Origin: Companilactobacillus farciminis KCTC 3681 = DSM 20184
GTDB taxonomy: Bacteria > Bacillota > Bacilli > Lactobacillales > Lactobacillaceae
Length of the DNA: 64,000 nt
NCBI RefSeq assembly: GCF_002706745.1
Contig: NZ_CP017702.1
Coordinates: 2,108,001 to 2,172,000 of the forward strand
Direction: 5' to 3'
The stretch's first letter is position 1, and every line of letters starts with the position of its first letter. Shown here piece after piece: positions 12,201 through 23,000 of this stretch. Made by a program: the position numbers and the translations under genes. The notes under the pieces were generated by a model that was not told the origin of the DNA, did no database searches, and saw only the letters and a list, made by a program, of their open reading frames with translations.

Positions 12201-13082
12201 TTAACCTTGTTGAGCGATAATTTCCTTTAGGTCAGCTTCACTAAATTGATACTTGTTGCCACAGAATTTGCAGACTGCTTCGGCACCATGATTTTCTTTG
12301 ATCATATTTTCCAATTCGGATTTTTGCAAAGTAGCTAATGATTTAGAAAATCTTTCTTTAGAACAATCACACTTGAATTGAACTGGCATTTCTTCCAAGT
12401 ATTTCATTTCAATGCCGTTCATAACTTTTTCCATAATATCCTTGTTGCTCAAACCTTCGTTTAACAACGTTGACAAATTAGGAATAGTCTTCAAGTTAGC
12501 TTCGATTTTGGCAATATCTTTATCACTTGCACCGGGAAGTGTTTGGACTAAGAAGCCACCAGCGGCACCAACTGTCTCGTTAGGCGTAACAAAAACTGAA
12601 ACGCCGATAGCTGAAGGAATTTGCTCGGATTTAGCCATGTAGTAAGCAAAGTCCATGCCGATCTCTCCTGAAACCAAAGGAACTGAACCTGTAAAAGGAG
12701 CTTTTAAATGTAAATCTTTAGTGATACTTAAAGTACCATCTGTACCAACAGCCGCTTTGACATTGATATGACCGTCTTCTCTAGCCTTCAAACTGATGTG
12801 TGGGTTAGTAATATAACCTTTGACATCACCTTTGGCATTGGCATCAACTACGATGGCACCAACTGGACCATTACCTTGAATACGAGTTGTTAATACTTCG
12901 TCTTCTTTCAAAGTTGACGTTGCAACAAGCATTGAACCAATCAAAGTTCTTCCTAAAGCAGCACTGGAATTTCTCCAAGTATCATGTCTTTGTTGAGCTT
13001 CTTGAACGGTTTGTGTGGCATTAACAACGTAAGCTCTAAACTTACCGTTAGTTGAAACAGCTTTTGTTAATGTATCTGTCAT
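12201..13082 (-). CDS. hslO: Redox-regulated chaperone Hsp33
   Basis: Hsp33 is a cytoplasmic holdase switched on by oxidation of a C-terminal zinc centre. The 293-residue protein has the expected CDC (about residue 235-237) and CKFC (about 270-273) cysteines, which together form the CxC...CxxC zinc site. The N-terminal dimerisation and substrate domain contains the LIGSMLVATSTLK and RIQGNGPVGAIVVDA segments. ATG start with CGGAGGAAATAA upstream. It follows ftsH by 56 bases, with a hairpin terminator between them, so part of its expression depends on read-through or on a promoter I cannot place. Confidence 0.95.
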   Translation of the reverse strand: MTDTLTKAVSTNGKFRAYVVNATQTVQEAQQRHDTWRNSSAALGRTLIGSMLVATSTLKEDEVLTTRIQGNGPVGAIVVDANAKGDVKGYITNPHISLKAREDGHINVKAAVGTDGTLSITKDLHLKAPFTGSVPLVSGEIGMDFAYYMAKSEQIPSAIGVSVFVTPNETVGAAGGFLVQTLPGASDKDIAKIEANLKTIPNLSTLLNEGLSNKDIMEKVMNGIEMKYLEEMPVQFKCDCSKERFSKSLATLQKSELENMIKENHGAEAVCKFCGNKYQFSEADLKEIIAQQG

Positions 13083-13099
13083 ATTTATTTCCTCCGTTC

Positions 13100-13130
13100 A
13101 AAAAAGCGACTCCATAAGAGTCGCTTTTTC
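13100..13130 (-). terminator. Terminator between ftsH and hslO
   Basis: A perfect 7-bp stem GCGACTC/GAGTCGC with a short loop is flanked by an A run and a T run, so it can act on either strand. On the minus strand it would end most ftsH transcripts before hslO. Confidence 0.75.
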
Positions 13131-13138
13131 TTATATTA

Positions 13139-15319
13139 TTAATTATCACTATTATTATCTTTATTGCTATCTGAATTACTATCAGAATTTTCTGTTGAAT
13201 CGTTTGTATCAGATGAATCAGCCTTAGGTTGATCATCTTTTTCTGAAGGGAATGTTGTCTCATCAGGAGTTGTTTCTGACTTAGCATTTTCTTCTTTGTT
13301 TGATTCTTCAGATCTTTGCTTAGCGGCATCTTTTGCTTCAGCAGCTTTCTTAGCTTCTTCAAAAGTAGCAGCACTTTCGCTTGGGAATTCTTGGTTAGCA
13401 TCATTAGCAGGCATCTTACCTGTCTTGTACAAGCTCAAGATTTCCTTTTCATCAAGTGTTTCGTACTTCAACAAGGCTTCGGCAATAATCTTGTGTTGTT
13501 CACGATGTGTTTCAAGAATCTCTCGAGCACGTTCGTGATCTTCATCGATAATACGTTTAACTTCTTGGTCGATAGCTTTGGCAGTGTCTTCAGAATATGA
13601 AGGCAATTGACGATAGTTACCACCACTGAATGGTTGTCCATTCTTTTCAAGTTGAACGGTACCAAGCTTGTCTGTCATACCATATTCAGTAACCATAGTA
13701 CGAGCAATTTGAGTAGCTTGCTCAAAGTCATTTGAAGCACCGGATGATGGTTGGCCAACAATCAACTCTTCAGCCGTACGTCCACCAAGCAAACCAGTAA
13801 TTTGTTCATTCAATTCTTTCTTAGTAGCAAGGTTTTGGTCATCCTTAGGAAGCATGATAGCATAACCGCCGGCACGTCCACGAGGAACGATTGTAACCTT
13901 TCTAACTACTCGAGAATCACTCAAGACCAAACCAATCAAAGCGTGTCCAGCTTCGTGATAAGCAACCGTGTGACGTTCTTTTTCAGGAACAACACGATTT
14001 CTCTTAGCAGGACCAGCAATAACACGGTCTTCAGCTTCATCAAGGTCAGTTGGGTCAATCTTTTGCTTACCACGTCTTGCAGCAACTAAGGCAGCTTCGT
14101 TAAGTAAGTTTTCAAGATCAGCACCAGCAAAACCTGGAGTTTGTTGAGCAATAGCTTTCAAATCAACATCGTCTGTGAATGGCTTATTCTTAGCATGAAC
14201 CTTAAGAATAGCTTCACGACCCTTGACGTCTGGACGACCAACAAGGATCTTTCTATCGAAACGACCTGGACGTAGTAACGCTGGATCAAGTACATCGGAA
14301 CGGTTAGTAGCAGCCATAACGATAACACCTTCGTTACCAGTAAATCCATCCATTTCAATCAATAATTGGTTAAGCGTTTGTTCACGTTCATCGTTACCAC
14401 CACCGGTACCGGAACCACGTTGACGACCAACGGCATCAATTTCATCGATAAAGATGATTGATGGGGCGTCTTTTTTGGCGTTTTCGAACAAGTCACGAAC
14501 ACGTGATGCACCAACACCGACAAACATTTCAACGAAGTCTGAACCAGAGATTGAATAGAACGGAACTTTAGCTTCACCAGCAACAGCCTTAGCTAGCAAA
14601 GTTTTACCAGTCCCGGGAGGACCCTCAAGAAGAACACCTGATGGGATTCTGGCACCCAAGGAAACGAATTTTCTTGGATCTTTTAGAAATTCAACAACTT
14701 CAACAAGTTCTTGTTTTTCTTCTTCAGCACCGGCAACATCAGAAAATCTAACTTTATTTTTCTTAGGATCTTCAGGTTTAACCTTGGATTTACCAAAGTT
14801 CATTACACGGTTAGCACCGCCACCTTGGCCTCCTCGACCCATCATTGCAAAGATTATAAAGAAGAATAATGCAAACGGAACAATCACCGTCAAGATCAAA
14901 GAGATCCATTGACCGGACTGTGATTTAGGAGCCGCAGTCGTCTTAACTCCCTTAGCAGTCGCAGCGTTATTGATTCTCTTCAACGTATCATTGTTAGGCA
15001 AAACAGTTGAACTAAATGAAGTTACTTCACTAGAACCTGTATTTTGAGAACGGCTAAATAATGACACTGAACGTGTAGTATCAGCCTTTTGAGCTTTCTT
15101 GTATTCACCAGTAACTTGATAAGCTCCTCCGATAGGTTCCAATTTGAAACTCTTCACTTTGCCTTGCTTCAATTGTGAGATGAATTGGTCTTGGCTTAAT
15201 GTTTTTGATTGGTCTGAGGATTGACCACCAGCAAACCAACTTGCTGCAAGAACCAAAACAACAAAGAGCAAGATGTAAAACAGGCTATTATTAATTAACC
15301 TATTTCGATTATTTTTCAT
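13139..15319 (-). CDS. ftsH: ATP-dependent zinc metalloprotease FtsH
   Basis: FtsH is a membrane-anchored AAA+ protease that degrades misassembled membrane proteins and short-lived regulators. The 726-residue protein has two transmembrane segments (about 11-30 and 138-160) around an extracytoplasmic domain. The AAA+ module has Walker A GPPGTGKT near residue 232 and Walker [12 protein letters not shown], and the zinc motif HEAGH lies near 454. The last 80 or so residues form a low-complexity tail rich in Ser, Asp, Asn and Glu. ATG start with AGGAGGAA. Upstream are hpt and tilS, a conserved order. A palindrome overlaps its likely promoter. Confidence 0.97.
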   Translation of the reverse strand: MKNNRNRLINNSLFYILLFVVLVLAASWFAGGQSSDQSKTLSQDQFISQLKQGKVKSFKLEPIGGAYQVTGEYKKAQKADTTRSVSLFSRSQNTGSSEVTSFSSTVLPNNDTLKRINNAATAKGVKTTAAPKSQSGQWISLILTVIVPFALFFFIIFAMMGRGGQGGGANRVMNFGKSKVKPEDPKKNKVRFSDVAGAEEEKQELVEVVEFLKDPRKFVSLGARIPSGVLLEGPPGTGKTLLAKAVAGEAKVPFYSISGSDFVEMFVGVGASRVRDLFENAKKDAPSIIFIDEIDAVGRQRGSGTGGGNDEREQTLNQLLIEMDGFTGNEGVIVMAATNRSDVLDPALLRPGRFDRKILVGRPDVKGREAILKVHAKNKPFTDDVDLKAIAQQTPGFAGADLENLLNEAALVAARRGKQKIDPTDLDEAEDRVIAGPAKRNRVVPEKERHTVAYHEAGHALIGLVLSDSRVVRKVTIVPRGRAGGYAIMLPKDDQNLATKKELNEQITGLLGGRTAEELIVGQPSSGASNDFEQATQIARTMVTEYGMTDKLGTVQLEKNGQPFSGGNYRQLPSYSEDTAKAIDQEVKRIIDEDHERAREILETHREQHKIIAEALLKYETLDEKEILSLYKTGKMPANDANQEFPSESAATFEEAKKAAEAKDAAKQRSEESNKEENAKSETTPDETTFPSEKDDQPKADSSDTNDSTENSDSNSDSNKDNNSDN

Positions 15320-15343
15320 ACATTTCCTCCTAATTACTTAGAC

Positions 15344-15379
15344 GTTACATATTGTAACATTGGTGAACATTAACACAAT
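15344..15379 (-). promoter_or_regulatory. Possible ftsH promoter with overlapping palindrome
   Basis: In the hpt-ftsH gap the minus strand has TTGTGT and, 16 bases on, TACAAT. The -10 box lies inside the perfect inverted repeat GTTAC(ATATT)GTAAC (15344-15358). This would let a dimeric repressor block the promoter. The binding protein is not known. Confidence 0.4.
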
Positions 15380-15401
15380 AATAATTGTAACTCTATCTAA
15401 A

Positions 15402-15947
15402 TTATTTTGTACTATATACCTCTGACTTTAAAACTCCAACATAAGGTAAATTACGATATTGTTCATTATAATCCATTCCATAGCCAACAACGAATTCATC
15501 TGGAATTTGTACACCAATGTAATCGACGTCAACATGTTTGATTCTTCGAGCTGGTTTATCTAAAAACGAAACGATCTTAATTGAGTTAGCATGTCTAGCA
15601 TTGAACAACTCAGTCAATCTGTCTAGCGTGTAGCCGGTATCGATAATATCTTCAACGATGACCACATCACGCCCACGCAATGGCGTATCCAAATCCTTAA
15701 TGATTCTAACGTCACCGGTCGACATTGTATTTTCGCCACCGTAACTGGAGACGTCCATAAAGTCATATTCCATTTTAATATCGATATTTTTAACCAAGTC
15801 CATCATAAACATCGCTGCACCACGCAAGATACATACAAACAATGGATTCTTACCACGATACTCCTCAGTTAATTCTTTTCCCAAACGAGCATTAGCCTTT
15901 TGGATCTCTTCTTTCGAAACCAAAATCTTTTCGATATCTGAATTCAT
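15402..15947 (-). CDS. hpt: Hypoxanthine(-guanine) phosphoribosyltransferase
   Basis: The enzyme salvages hypoxanthine and guanine, joining them to PRPP to give IMP and GMP. The 181-residue length is normal. The PRPP-binding loop reads VVIVEDIIDTGYTL (about residues 94-107), and KPARR and DFVVGYG-like segments (DEFVVGYGMDYNE) follow. The ATG overlaps the tilS stop by four bases (ATGA), with GAGGTAAAAGA upstream, so translation is coupled. The tilS-hpt-ftsH order is conserved in Firmicutes, where HPRT and TilS have been reported to act together on ftsH; I see no direct evidence for that here. Confidence 0.96.
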   Translation of the reverse strand: MNSDIEKILVSKEEIQKANARLGKELTEEYRGKNPLFVCILRGAAMFMMDLVKNIDIKMEYDFMDVSSYGGENTMSTGDVRIIKDLDTPLRGRDVVIVEDIIDTGYTLDRLTELFNARHANSIKIVSFLDKPARRIKHVDVDYIGVQIPDEFVVGYGMDYNEQYRNLPYVGVLKSEVYSTK

Positions 15948-17269
15948 TCTTTTACCTCAACAAAGTTAATTTTGTAATGTTTATTACCTTTTTTTAAATA
16001 ATCACTCATATTATAAATTTTTTCAACCCAAACTATCTGATTATCAAATAATAAAACTAAATAATTTTTACGTTCATATTCTGGTATTTTTTCATTAATA
16101 AATCGTTTGCTTAATTTTTGATGCAAGCCATTCGACAATAATAATTTATCCCCGTCACGCCGAGTTCTTAACGTAATTTTTTGAGGGATTTTGTCAACAA
16201 TTAAGCTACCTGAATCGTCATCCGTAATCTTTAGTTTCTTACCATTAAAGGTAACGACTTGATTTAGTTTAACATCAATTGCTTCCAGATTAGTCTGTGT
16301 AGCTCTTTTTATAACAAATTGATCGTAAGTACGGATAAAAAGCCAAGAATCTTCTAAATCAACTGAGGCATTGCTATTATCACCAACTAAAACTTCGATG
16401 ATTTGGTCTATCTGGCGATTGCTGATGGAAATATCTAATTGTCGCTTCGTAAAGAAATTGCCCCAGAACAAAGTCTGCTGGTCTTTATCCAATGACAACA
16501 CGGGTTTTATCTGACCGATAATTTGTCCAGAATTTTCTTTTAAGTCCATAGCTTGTTCGATAGTGACAAATTGCTTTTTGGCTAAATCGATCAAAGCCGT
16601 CAACTGCTGATCAAAAAAACGAAAGTGACTCAAGAGTTGGCCGTTTTCTTTTTGCAATTCTGGGAAAATATTATTTCTTAAACGATTGCGCATAGTTATG
16701 TTATCAAAGTTAGTTTCATCTTGAACATGATTTATATCATGGATATCCGCATATTCTGCTAACTGACGCTTAGAAAAATCTAACAACGGACGCACGATCT
16801 GACCACTTCCAAAAGGACGTTGCTCCTTTAAACTAACGACCTCATAAGCGTTGCCTGAACGAATCAACTTCATCAAAATATTTTCTGCCAAGTCATTATT
16901 GTGATGGGCTGTCAGCAAGGTATCAAAATCTTCTTTTATCATGACCTTTCGAAAAAAATCATAACGGAAGTTTCTGGCAGCGGCTTCCATCCCAATGTCT
17001 TTAGGCTTCTGACGCCATTTGGTCGTGAAAAATCGATAACCATTTTCAGCACAATAATTTTTGACGAAGTTTACTTCACTGGCACTCTCTGGTCGCAAGT
17101 TGTGATCAACATCAACTATGGCAAAATCGTCTGGCTTCAACACCCGACTGACAACGTGCAACAAAACCATCGAGTCCACGCCTCCAGAAACTGCCACTAA
17201 AACTTTTTTTGCTTGATAGTGTTGGAGTCTTTGGCGCAAGGTTCCCAATAATTTATTATCTAATTCCAT
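15944..17269 (-). CDS. tilS: tRNA(Ile)-lysidine synthetase
   Basis: TilS converts the wobble cytidine of tRNA-Ile(CAU) to lysidine with ATP and lysine, so that the tRNA reads AUA. The 441-residue protein has the PP-loop SGGVDSM near residues 28-34, a following AHHNNDLAEN motif, and the TilS-type C-terminal domain (ITLRTRRDGDKLLL, KRFINEKIP). I start it at ATG 17269, because GGAGG lies within the four codons in front of it. It overlaps hpt by four bases. Essential in most bacteria. Confidence 0.95.
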   Translation of the reverse strand: MELDNKLLGTLRQRLQHYQAKKVLVAVSGGVDSMVLLHVVSRVLKPDDFAIVDVDHNLRPESASEVNFVKNYCAENGYRFFTTKWRQKPKDIGMEAAARNFRYDFFRKVMIKEDFDTLLTAHHNNDLAENILMKLIRSGNAYEVVSLKEQRPFGSGQIVRPLLDFSKRQLAEYADIHDINHVQDETNFDNITMRNRLRNNIFPELQKENGQLLSHFRFFDQQLTALIDLAKKQFVTIEQAMDLKENSGQIIGQIKPVLSLDKDQQTLFWGNFFTKRQLDISISNRQIDQIIEVLVGDNSNASVDLEDSWLFIRTYDQFVIKRATQTNLEAIDVKLNQVVTFNGKKLKITDDDSGSLIVDKIPQKITLRTRRDGDKLLLSNGLHQKLSKRFINEKIPEYERKNYLVLLFDNQIVWVEKIYNMSDYLKKGNKHYKINFVEVKE

Positions 17270-17286
17270 ACTTGCCTCCACTGAAA

Positions 17287-17314
17287 TAAAAAAGGTTGAG
17301 ACTAAGTCCCAACC
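17287..17314 (-). terminator. Terminator between S1-domain gene and tilS
   Basis: The minus strand reads GGTTGGGAC, loop TTA, GTCTCAACC and TTTTTT. The 9-bp stem lies just after the S1-domain gene. Confidence 0.75.
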
Positions 17315-17325
17315 ATATAAAATTA

Positions 17326-17739
17326 TTAGCTACGGCGTCCGCCACGACCACCACGTTTACCTTCAGTGTTTTTCTTCAAGATACTTAGTCGTTCTTCACT
17401 TTCTTTCATGAAGCCTGACATCATATCGTCAAAACTCTCTTGCTTGCGTTGTGGCTTTCTTTCATTACGTTCGTGTGAACGGTGTGAATGATACTTTGGC
17501 TTAGGTTTATCTGACGCCTGTTTAATTGAAAGTGCAATTTTATGATTTCTTTCACCAAGAACTAAAACTTTCACTGTATCGCCAATGCTTAGCACATCAT
17601 GGATATCCTTAACGTATCCATCGGCAATTTCACTGATGTGCACCATTCCGCTTTGTCCTTCTCCTAGGTCAACGAATGCCCCAAAATTTGTAATTCCAGT
17701 AACTTTGCCTTCTGTTTTAGCTCCTACTTCAACTGTCAT
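17326..17739 (-). CDS. S1 domain RNA-binding protein (YabR-like)
   Basis: The 137-residue protein has one S1 OB-fold in its first 70 residues (GAKTEGKVTGITNFGAFVDL and SGMVHISEIADGYVKD). A basic, low-complexity tail follows, ending in RGGRGGRRS. S1 proteins of this size in Firmicutes bind RNA or the ribosome. The exact role is not settled. The ATG is 13-15 bases from GGAAAGGAA, which is a long spacing. It lies between divIC and tilS, as in Bacillus and relatives. Confidence 0.85.
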   Translation of the reverse strand: MTVEVGAKTEGKVTGITNFGAFVDLGEGQSGMVHISEIADGYVKDIHDVLSIGDTVKVLVLGERNHKIALSIKQASDKPKPKYHSHRSHERNERKPQRKQESFDDMMSGFMKESEERLSILKKNTEGKRGGRGGRRS

Positions 17740-17762
17740 CTAATTAAAAAAAATTCCTTTCC

Positions 17763-18152
17763 CTATTTTTGAATCGTAGTGGTCTTCACATCATCTGGCA
17801 AATTATAAATTTGTTCGCCCGGTTTGCTATACATGTACTTTTCACGAATATATTTTTCCAAATAGTTCGTGTTATGAAGTTGACTGACCTCAAGCTTCAA
17901 ATCCTGTTGCGTGGATTTTTGTTTGTCTAGCTTTTGTTTGCCAACTTCAATCTGTTCCATTGTATTGGTGTAAGTTCGGTGCGCATTAAAAATCTGAACG
18001 CCAAAAACAGTCAAAATAATCACGAAAATAATTCCTATCATCAAAATCCGTCGACGATGAACTTTTTTGACGTAATTATTGTGATGATTAGGAGTTTGAG
18101 ATTTTTTTGGCTGTAAGACTGAAACGTTGGAATTTAATTTACGTACTTCCAT
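17763..18152 (-). CDS. divIC: Septum formation initiator, DivIC/FtsL-like
   Basis: This bitopic division protein partners FtsL and DivIB at the septum. The 129-residue protein has a basic cytoplasmic start, one transmembrane helix (about 37-56, ILMIGIIFVIILTVFGVQIF) and a coiled-coil (about 60-100). It ends with the YIREKYMYSKPGEQIY segment typical of DivIC. The start ATG follows GGGGAGTAGTGGT. It is preceded by its own promoter-like sequence and followed by the S1-domain gene. Confidence 0.9.
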   Translation of the reverse strand: MEVRKLNSNVSVLQPKKSQTPNHHNNYVKKVHRRRILMIGIIFVIILTVFGVQIFNAHRTYTNTMEQIEVGKQKLDKQKSTQQDLKLEVSQLHNTNYLEKYIREKYMYSKPGEQIYNLPDDVKTTTIQK

Positions 18153-18182
18153 ACCACTACTCCCCTAGAAATGATTACCTTG

Positions 18183-18211
18183 AGTATAACAAGTTTAAGC
18201 AATTATTTGAA
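18183..18211 (-). promoter_or_regulatory. Probable divIC promoter
   Basis: TTCAAA (18206-18211) and TATACT (18183-18188) are separated by 17 bases on the minus strand, 30 bases upstream of the divIC start. Confidence 0.55.
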
Positions 18212-18250
18212 TAATAAAATTGTTAATTTTAATCTATTTCTAATTTTTAA

Positions 18251-18490
18251 TTAGACTTCTTCGTACATATCAGCTGATTCATTTTTCTTGGTTGTATCTT
18301 TAGTGTTAAGAACTCTAATCTTCATAGTTCTTTCTCCGAAGTGTAATTCTAATACATCTCCAACTGCAACGTCAGTAGACGATTTGGCGACACGTCCATC
18401 GATAGTAGCACGACCGTTGTCAGCAAACTCCTTAGCTACAGTTCTTCTCTTAATAATACGACTTACTTTTAAAAACTTATCTAGTCTCAT
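18251..18490 (-). CDS. rqcP: S4-domain RNA-binding protein RqcP
   Basis: The 79-residue protein is almost entirely one S4 domain ([26 protein letters not shown]). It matches RqcP/YabO, which binds stalled 50S subunits with RqcH and supports poly-alanine tailing in ribosome quality control. The ATG is 8 bases after GAGGAT, inside the end of the upstream flippase gene, with a three-base gap between that stop and this start. It lies beside mfd and pth, as in Bacillus. Confidence 0.9.
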   Translation of the reverse strand: MRLDKFLKVSRIIKRRTVAKEFADNGRATIDGRVAKSSTDVAVGDVLELHFGERTMKIRVLNTKDTTKKNESADMYEEV

Positions 18491-18492
18491 AA

Positions 18493-20052
18493 TTAATCCT
18501 CAATTTTCATAAATTTAGTGAGATATTTACCCATTGGTAAAATTTCCCATTCTTCTTTGGTCAGCATCCGCCAACGTTTGGATAGTTTCAAATAAACCAA
18601 CGCTCCAATAGGAATAGCAATAATATTTAAAATCACGCTATGACCTCTCGTCATCGTTGTTCCAACAGCAAATAAGCTGACGACAATTTTGACGATAATG
18701 GCCATTACTAGTCCCGCTCTGATCAAGTTAAAAATAAATTGCTTGTCTAACGATAAAAATTCACGATTAAAACCATAAATAATTAGGATTCCAAACAAAA
18801 TAACACATTCACTCAAGACAGTAGCCATCGCTCCACCAGCAATACCGTATTTAGGAATCAAAATAACGTTCAAAGCAGCTTTAGCCACTAACGACATCCC
18901 AAACAGTACCAGCTTGTGAAGGTTTTTTTCATCATCGCTACTAGTAATAGCAATCAATAAATTGATCAACGATACGATCAAAATCGATAACATATAAATG
19001 CTCAAAGTCTTTGAACCATTCATATCAGTAAATAGCATCGTGTTAATCTGTGGCATCAAAGCAATCAATCCAGCAGTTTCTGCCACTGACAGCCACAGAC
19101 AGACTCGAACCATCTTTTGAATCGTTGATTGATTTTGTTTTACCTTATTAGTCTCTTTTAACTGTGGCATGATCGTAGACACAAACGACAGTGAGATAAC
19201 GATACCCAACTGTAAAAGCGGCTGTCCACGATCAAAGATTCCTTTTTGAATTTCTGCTTGCGTCAGAGAAATCCCTGAATGCATCAATAAACGCAGCATT
19301 GAGAAGGAATCGATGAATTGATAAAAAATCGTAATTCCTGTAAAGACGACGATCAACAACACTTCTAATGCCAATCCATGCTCCAGTTTGATTTTTCCAT
19401 CACTGGCAACTTCTTCAATCTGGTGGTGCTTTTGAAAAGTTTTCAACAAGATAACCACTGCCAAAATCCCACCGATAAAAGCACCGGCATTAGCAATTGA
19501 ACCCATTTGGTAAACGTTCAAGATACCATGTCCGAACAAAACAGCACTCGTAATAATAACCACGATCCGCAAGAATTGTTCACTAACTTGTGAAATAGCA
19601 CTCGGTGTCATCAATAGATCACTTTGGAAATATCCACGTAAACTAGCTTCAAAAGGCACTAATAAAAATGTCAAAGCGACCATTCTAACTTCTAAGTAGA
19701 GTTGTGGATCTCCCATCAAGAAAGCTAAATATCGTGACGACATCCACAACAATCCCGTGATGACGACACAACTCACCGATAAAATCACAAAGGTTTTTTT
19801 CAATAAATTGTGCTTAGCAGCCAGGGAATCTTGTTGTGCAAAAGCCTTCGAAATCACCACTGGCAAACCAGACAAAGCTAAAACCGAGAATATCCCGTAA
19901 ATTGGATAAACTTGTTGATAAATAAAATAACCACGATCCCCAACAATGTTTTGCAATGGAATCCGATAAATGGCACTCAATAATTCAGAGAACAATGAGG
20001 CAATAGTCAGAATCCAGGTCCCCTTAATAGCCCTAGACACTTCTTTTTGCAT
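18493..20052 (-). CDS. Polysaccharide/lipid flippase of the MurJ/SpoVB (MVF) superfamily
   Basis: This 519-residue integral membrane protein has many hydrophobic segments and belongs to the oligosaccharidyl-lipid flippase group (YabM/SpoVB-like). Members move lipid-linked precursors across the membrane. The N-terminus ([23 protein letters not shown]) and the [18 protein letters not shown] segment are typical. The gene follows mfd with a one-base gap and a weak ribosome binding site, suggesting translational coupling. Whether it carries lipid II or another substrate cannot be told from the sequence. Confidence 0.85.
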   Translation of the reverse strand: MQKEVSRAIKGTWILTIASLFSELLSAIYRIPLQNIVGDRGYFIYQQVYPIYGIFSVLALSGLPVVISKAFAQQDSLAAKHNLLKKTFVILSVSCVVITGLLWMSSRYLAFLMGDPQLYLEVRMVALTFLLVPFEASLRGYFQSDLLMTPSAISQVSEQFLRIVVIITSAVLFGHGILNVYQMGSIANAGAFIGGILAVVILLKTFQKHHQIEEVASDGKIKLEHGLALEVLLIVVFTGITIFYQFIDSFSMLRLLMHSGISLTQAEIQKGIFDRGQPLLQLGIVISLSFVSTIMPQLKETNKVKQNQSTIQKMVRVCLWLSVAETAGLIALMPQINTMLFTDMNGSKTLSIYMLSILIVSLINLLIAITSSDDEKNLHKLVLFGMSLVAKAALNVILIPKYGIAGGAMATVLSECVILFGILIIYGFNREFLSLDKQFIFNLIRAGLVMAIIVKIVVSLFAVGTTMTRGHSVILNIIAIPIGALVYLKLSKRWRMLTKEEWEILPMGKYLTKFMKIED

Positions 20053-20053
20053 A

Positions 20054-23000
20054 TTAATTTTTAATTTTTTCTTTCTTTAATTTATCAAAACCTTCAGCCA
20101 TCTTTTGGGCAAAAGTTTCAAGTTGTTGGAACCATTCAGACTTATCGACACTCTTTGAATCTAAAGTCATTTTAAATTCATCATTCTTATCGCTGACTTT
20201 AGCCTTCATCGTTGTGTTGCTCAAGAACTTAAAGACTAAATCTCCAGTCAGATAATCGTTAGCCTTTTTATCGAATTTAATCGTAATAAAGCCGTCTCTC
20301 ATAATGGCACTCTTAACTAATGACTCATCGAATGAATTCTTTAGCAAACTAATATCTAACAAATTAGCGACTTCTTGTGGATATTTACCAAAACGGTCCA
20401 ATAATTCTGACTTAACTTCTTGATAATTTTCCAAAGAATCAATCTGTCTAATTCGTTTGTACAATTCAACCTTTTGACGTTGATCACTGATGTAGTCATT
20501 TGGTAAATAAGCTTCCAAGGACAAATTAACTTCTGAGTTAGTCTTCTCAGCTTTTGTATGTCCACGTTTTTTGGCAACGGCATCATTTAGCATTTGCGTA
20601 TATAAGTCAAATCCAACCGAATCAATGAAACCGTGCTGTTGTTTACCTAACAAATTACCAGCTCCACGAATGGACAAATCACGCATCGCTATCTTGAATC
20701 CAGAACCTAATTCCGTAAAGTTCTTGATAGCTTCCAGACGTTGTTCACCGACTTCTGTCAAAACCTTATTTGGACGATACATCAAATAGGCATAGGCGAC
20801 TCGACTCGAACGACCCACTCGACCTCTGATTTGATAAAGCTGTGACAAACCGTAACGGTCCGCATTTTCAACGATCAAAGTGTTGGTATTAGGCATATCG
20901 ACACCCGTTTCGATGATAGTCGTCGTTACCAAAACATCATATTCACCATTCAAATAGTCAGCAATTACGCCTTCCATCTGAGTTTCGTTCATTCGTCCAT
21001 GAGCAGTTGCAATTCTTGCGTCAGGCACTAGAGCTTGTAGTTGTTCAGCGACTTGATCCATATCTTCGACTCGATTGTGCAAATAAAAGACTTGTCCACC
21101 ACGAGCCATCTCTCGTTTGATAGCACCAGCAATAACTTCGTAATTTTGTTCCATCACATAAGTTTGGACTGGATAACGATTGCTAGGAGCCGTCTCAATC
21201 AAGGAAAGATCACGTACGCCTAGCATTGACATATTCAAAGTTCTGGGAATTGGTGTGGCGGTCAAAGTCAAGACATCCACATTAGCTTTTAGTTGTTTGA
21301 TTTTTTCCTTGTGCTTAACGCCAAAACGTTGTTCCTCATCAATGATCAAGAGACCGATATCGCTGAACTTAACATCCTTTGACAACAAGCGATGAGTTCC
21401 AACGACGATATCTAATTGACCATCGGCTAATTGTTCGATTGTTTCCTTACTTTGCTTTCTAGTTTGGAAACGTGACAAAATACCGATATTGACAGGAAAG
21501 CCTTCAAAACGTTCTTTCATAGTTTCGTAATGTTGTTGAACTAACAAGGTCGTTGGTGCTAAGAAAACAACTTGCTTACCTGCTTCAACGGCTTTAAAAG
21601 CAGCTCTCAAAGCGACTTCAGTCTTACCAAAACCAACATCCCCAACTAATAAACGATCCATTGGATGAGGTTTTTCCATATCACGTTTGATTTCATCGAT
21701 TGAGCGCAATTGATCTGGCGTTTCTGGATAAGGAAAGGCATTGTCGAAATCGTGTTGCATTGAATCGTCTTTTGGAAAGGCAAATCCTTTTTCAGCTTCA
21801 CGTTTGGCATACAAGTCAATCAAATCATCAGCGATATCTTCAATATTGGACTGAACTTTGCGCTTAGTCTTTTGCCACTCGTTACCACCTAATTTATTGA
21901 TTTTTGGTGATTTACCTTCAGCAGAAACGTACTTTTGTACCATGTCCAACTGCGTAACGGGAATGAACAGACGACCATCATCGCGATATTCGATTGTAAT
22001 GTAATCTTGATGCTTGCCGTCAACTTCCATCGTCTGCATACCGATAAACTTACCAATACCATGGTTGACGTGGACAACATAGTCGCCTGGTTTTAATTCG
22101 TTATAACTCTTCAATCTCTCCGCATTCGCCAAAGTTTGGTGACGACGTTTCTTAGGTTGACGATTGAAAAGCTCCTTTTCTGTAATTACAGCCAATTTTT
22201 CTTCCGGCATTTCAAAACCAGAGCTCAAACTAGCATTCATAATTTGCGTTTGATCAGCAATCACTTTGTCTTCAGTCGTCAAAGTAGCTTTGATACCAAA
22301 ATCAGTCAAAGTATTGTTGATAGCATCGATTCTTTTCTCATTGCTGATAGCTAAAATCACTGTATATTCTTGCTTTTGCCAACGCTCTACTTCGGATTTT
22401 AAGAGTGGCATTTGACTGAAGAATTGTTGCATCGAACGTACAGAGACATCTTGCAATTGATTCAAGCGCATTCGGCCCATTCCTTGTTGAAAGGCTGACA
22501 AATACACTTGTCCATGCAAATCGCTCTTAATGTTCTCCACAAAATCTTGACGAATTTTTTGTTCTGGCAAAGCCTTGCCGTATTCCAATTGACTAGCTAA
22601 CCAAGATTCATTTTCGGCCCGATTATCATTGGATTGTTCAATCAAACGATTGTATTCATCAAAAATCACTAAATCATCAGCCGATAAATAATCCAATAAG
22701 CTATCTGGTTGGTCAAAAATATAATCAGCAATTCGGCCGATATTTTCTGGACGCATTCCTTCTGACAATTCAGCAATTGTCTGTCCAAAAGAAATCTCCA
22801 AATTATCTTTGATATCTTTATCGTCAGTTGATTCCAGCTGCTTTTGATAACTCTTTTGCAATTTATCTAAGGCCTTAATGACTTGTTCATCAGTCACGAT
22901 TCGATCCTTAGCTGGCAATACTGTTATTGTTTCTAACGTATCCATACTGCGTTGCGTTTCAGTATCGAAATACTTAATCTTTTCTACTTGATTACCGAAG

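Noticed and set aside
13048..13404. Lys/Ile-rich frame across the ftsH end and hslO start
   Set aside because: Shifted reading of the low-complexity ftsH tail and terminator.
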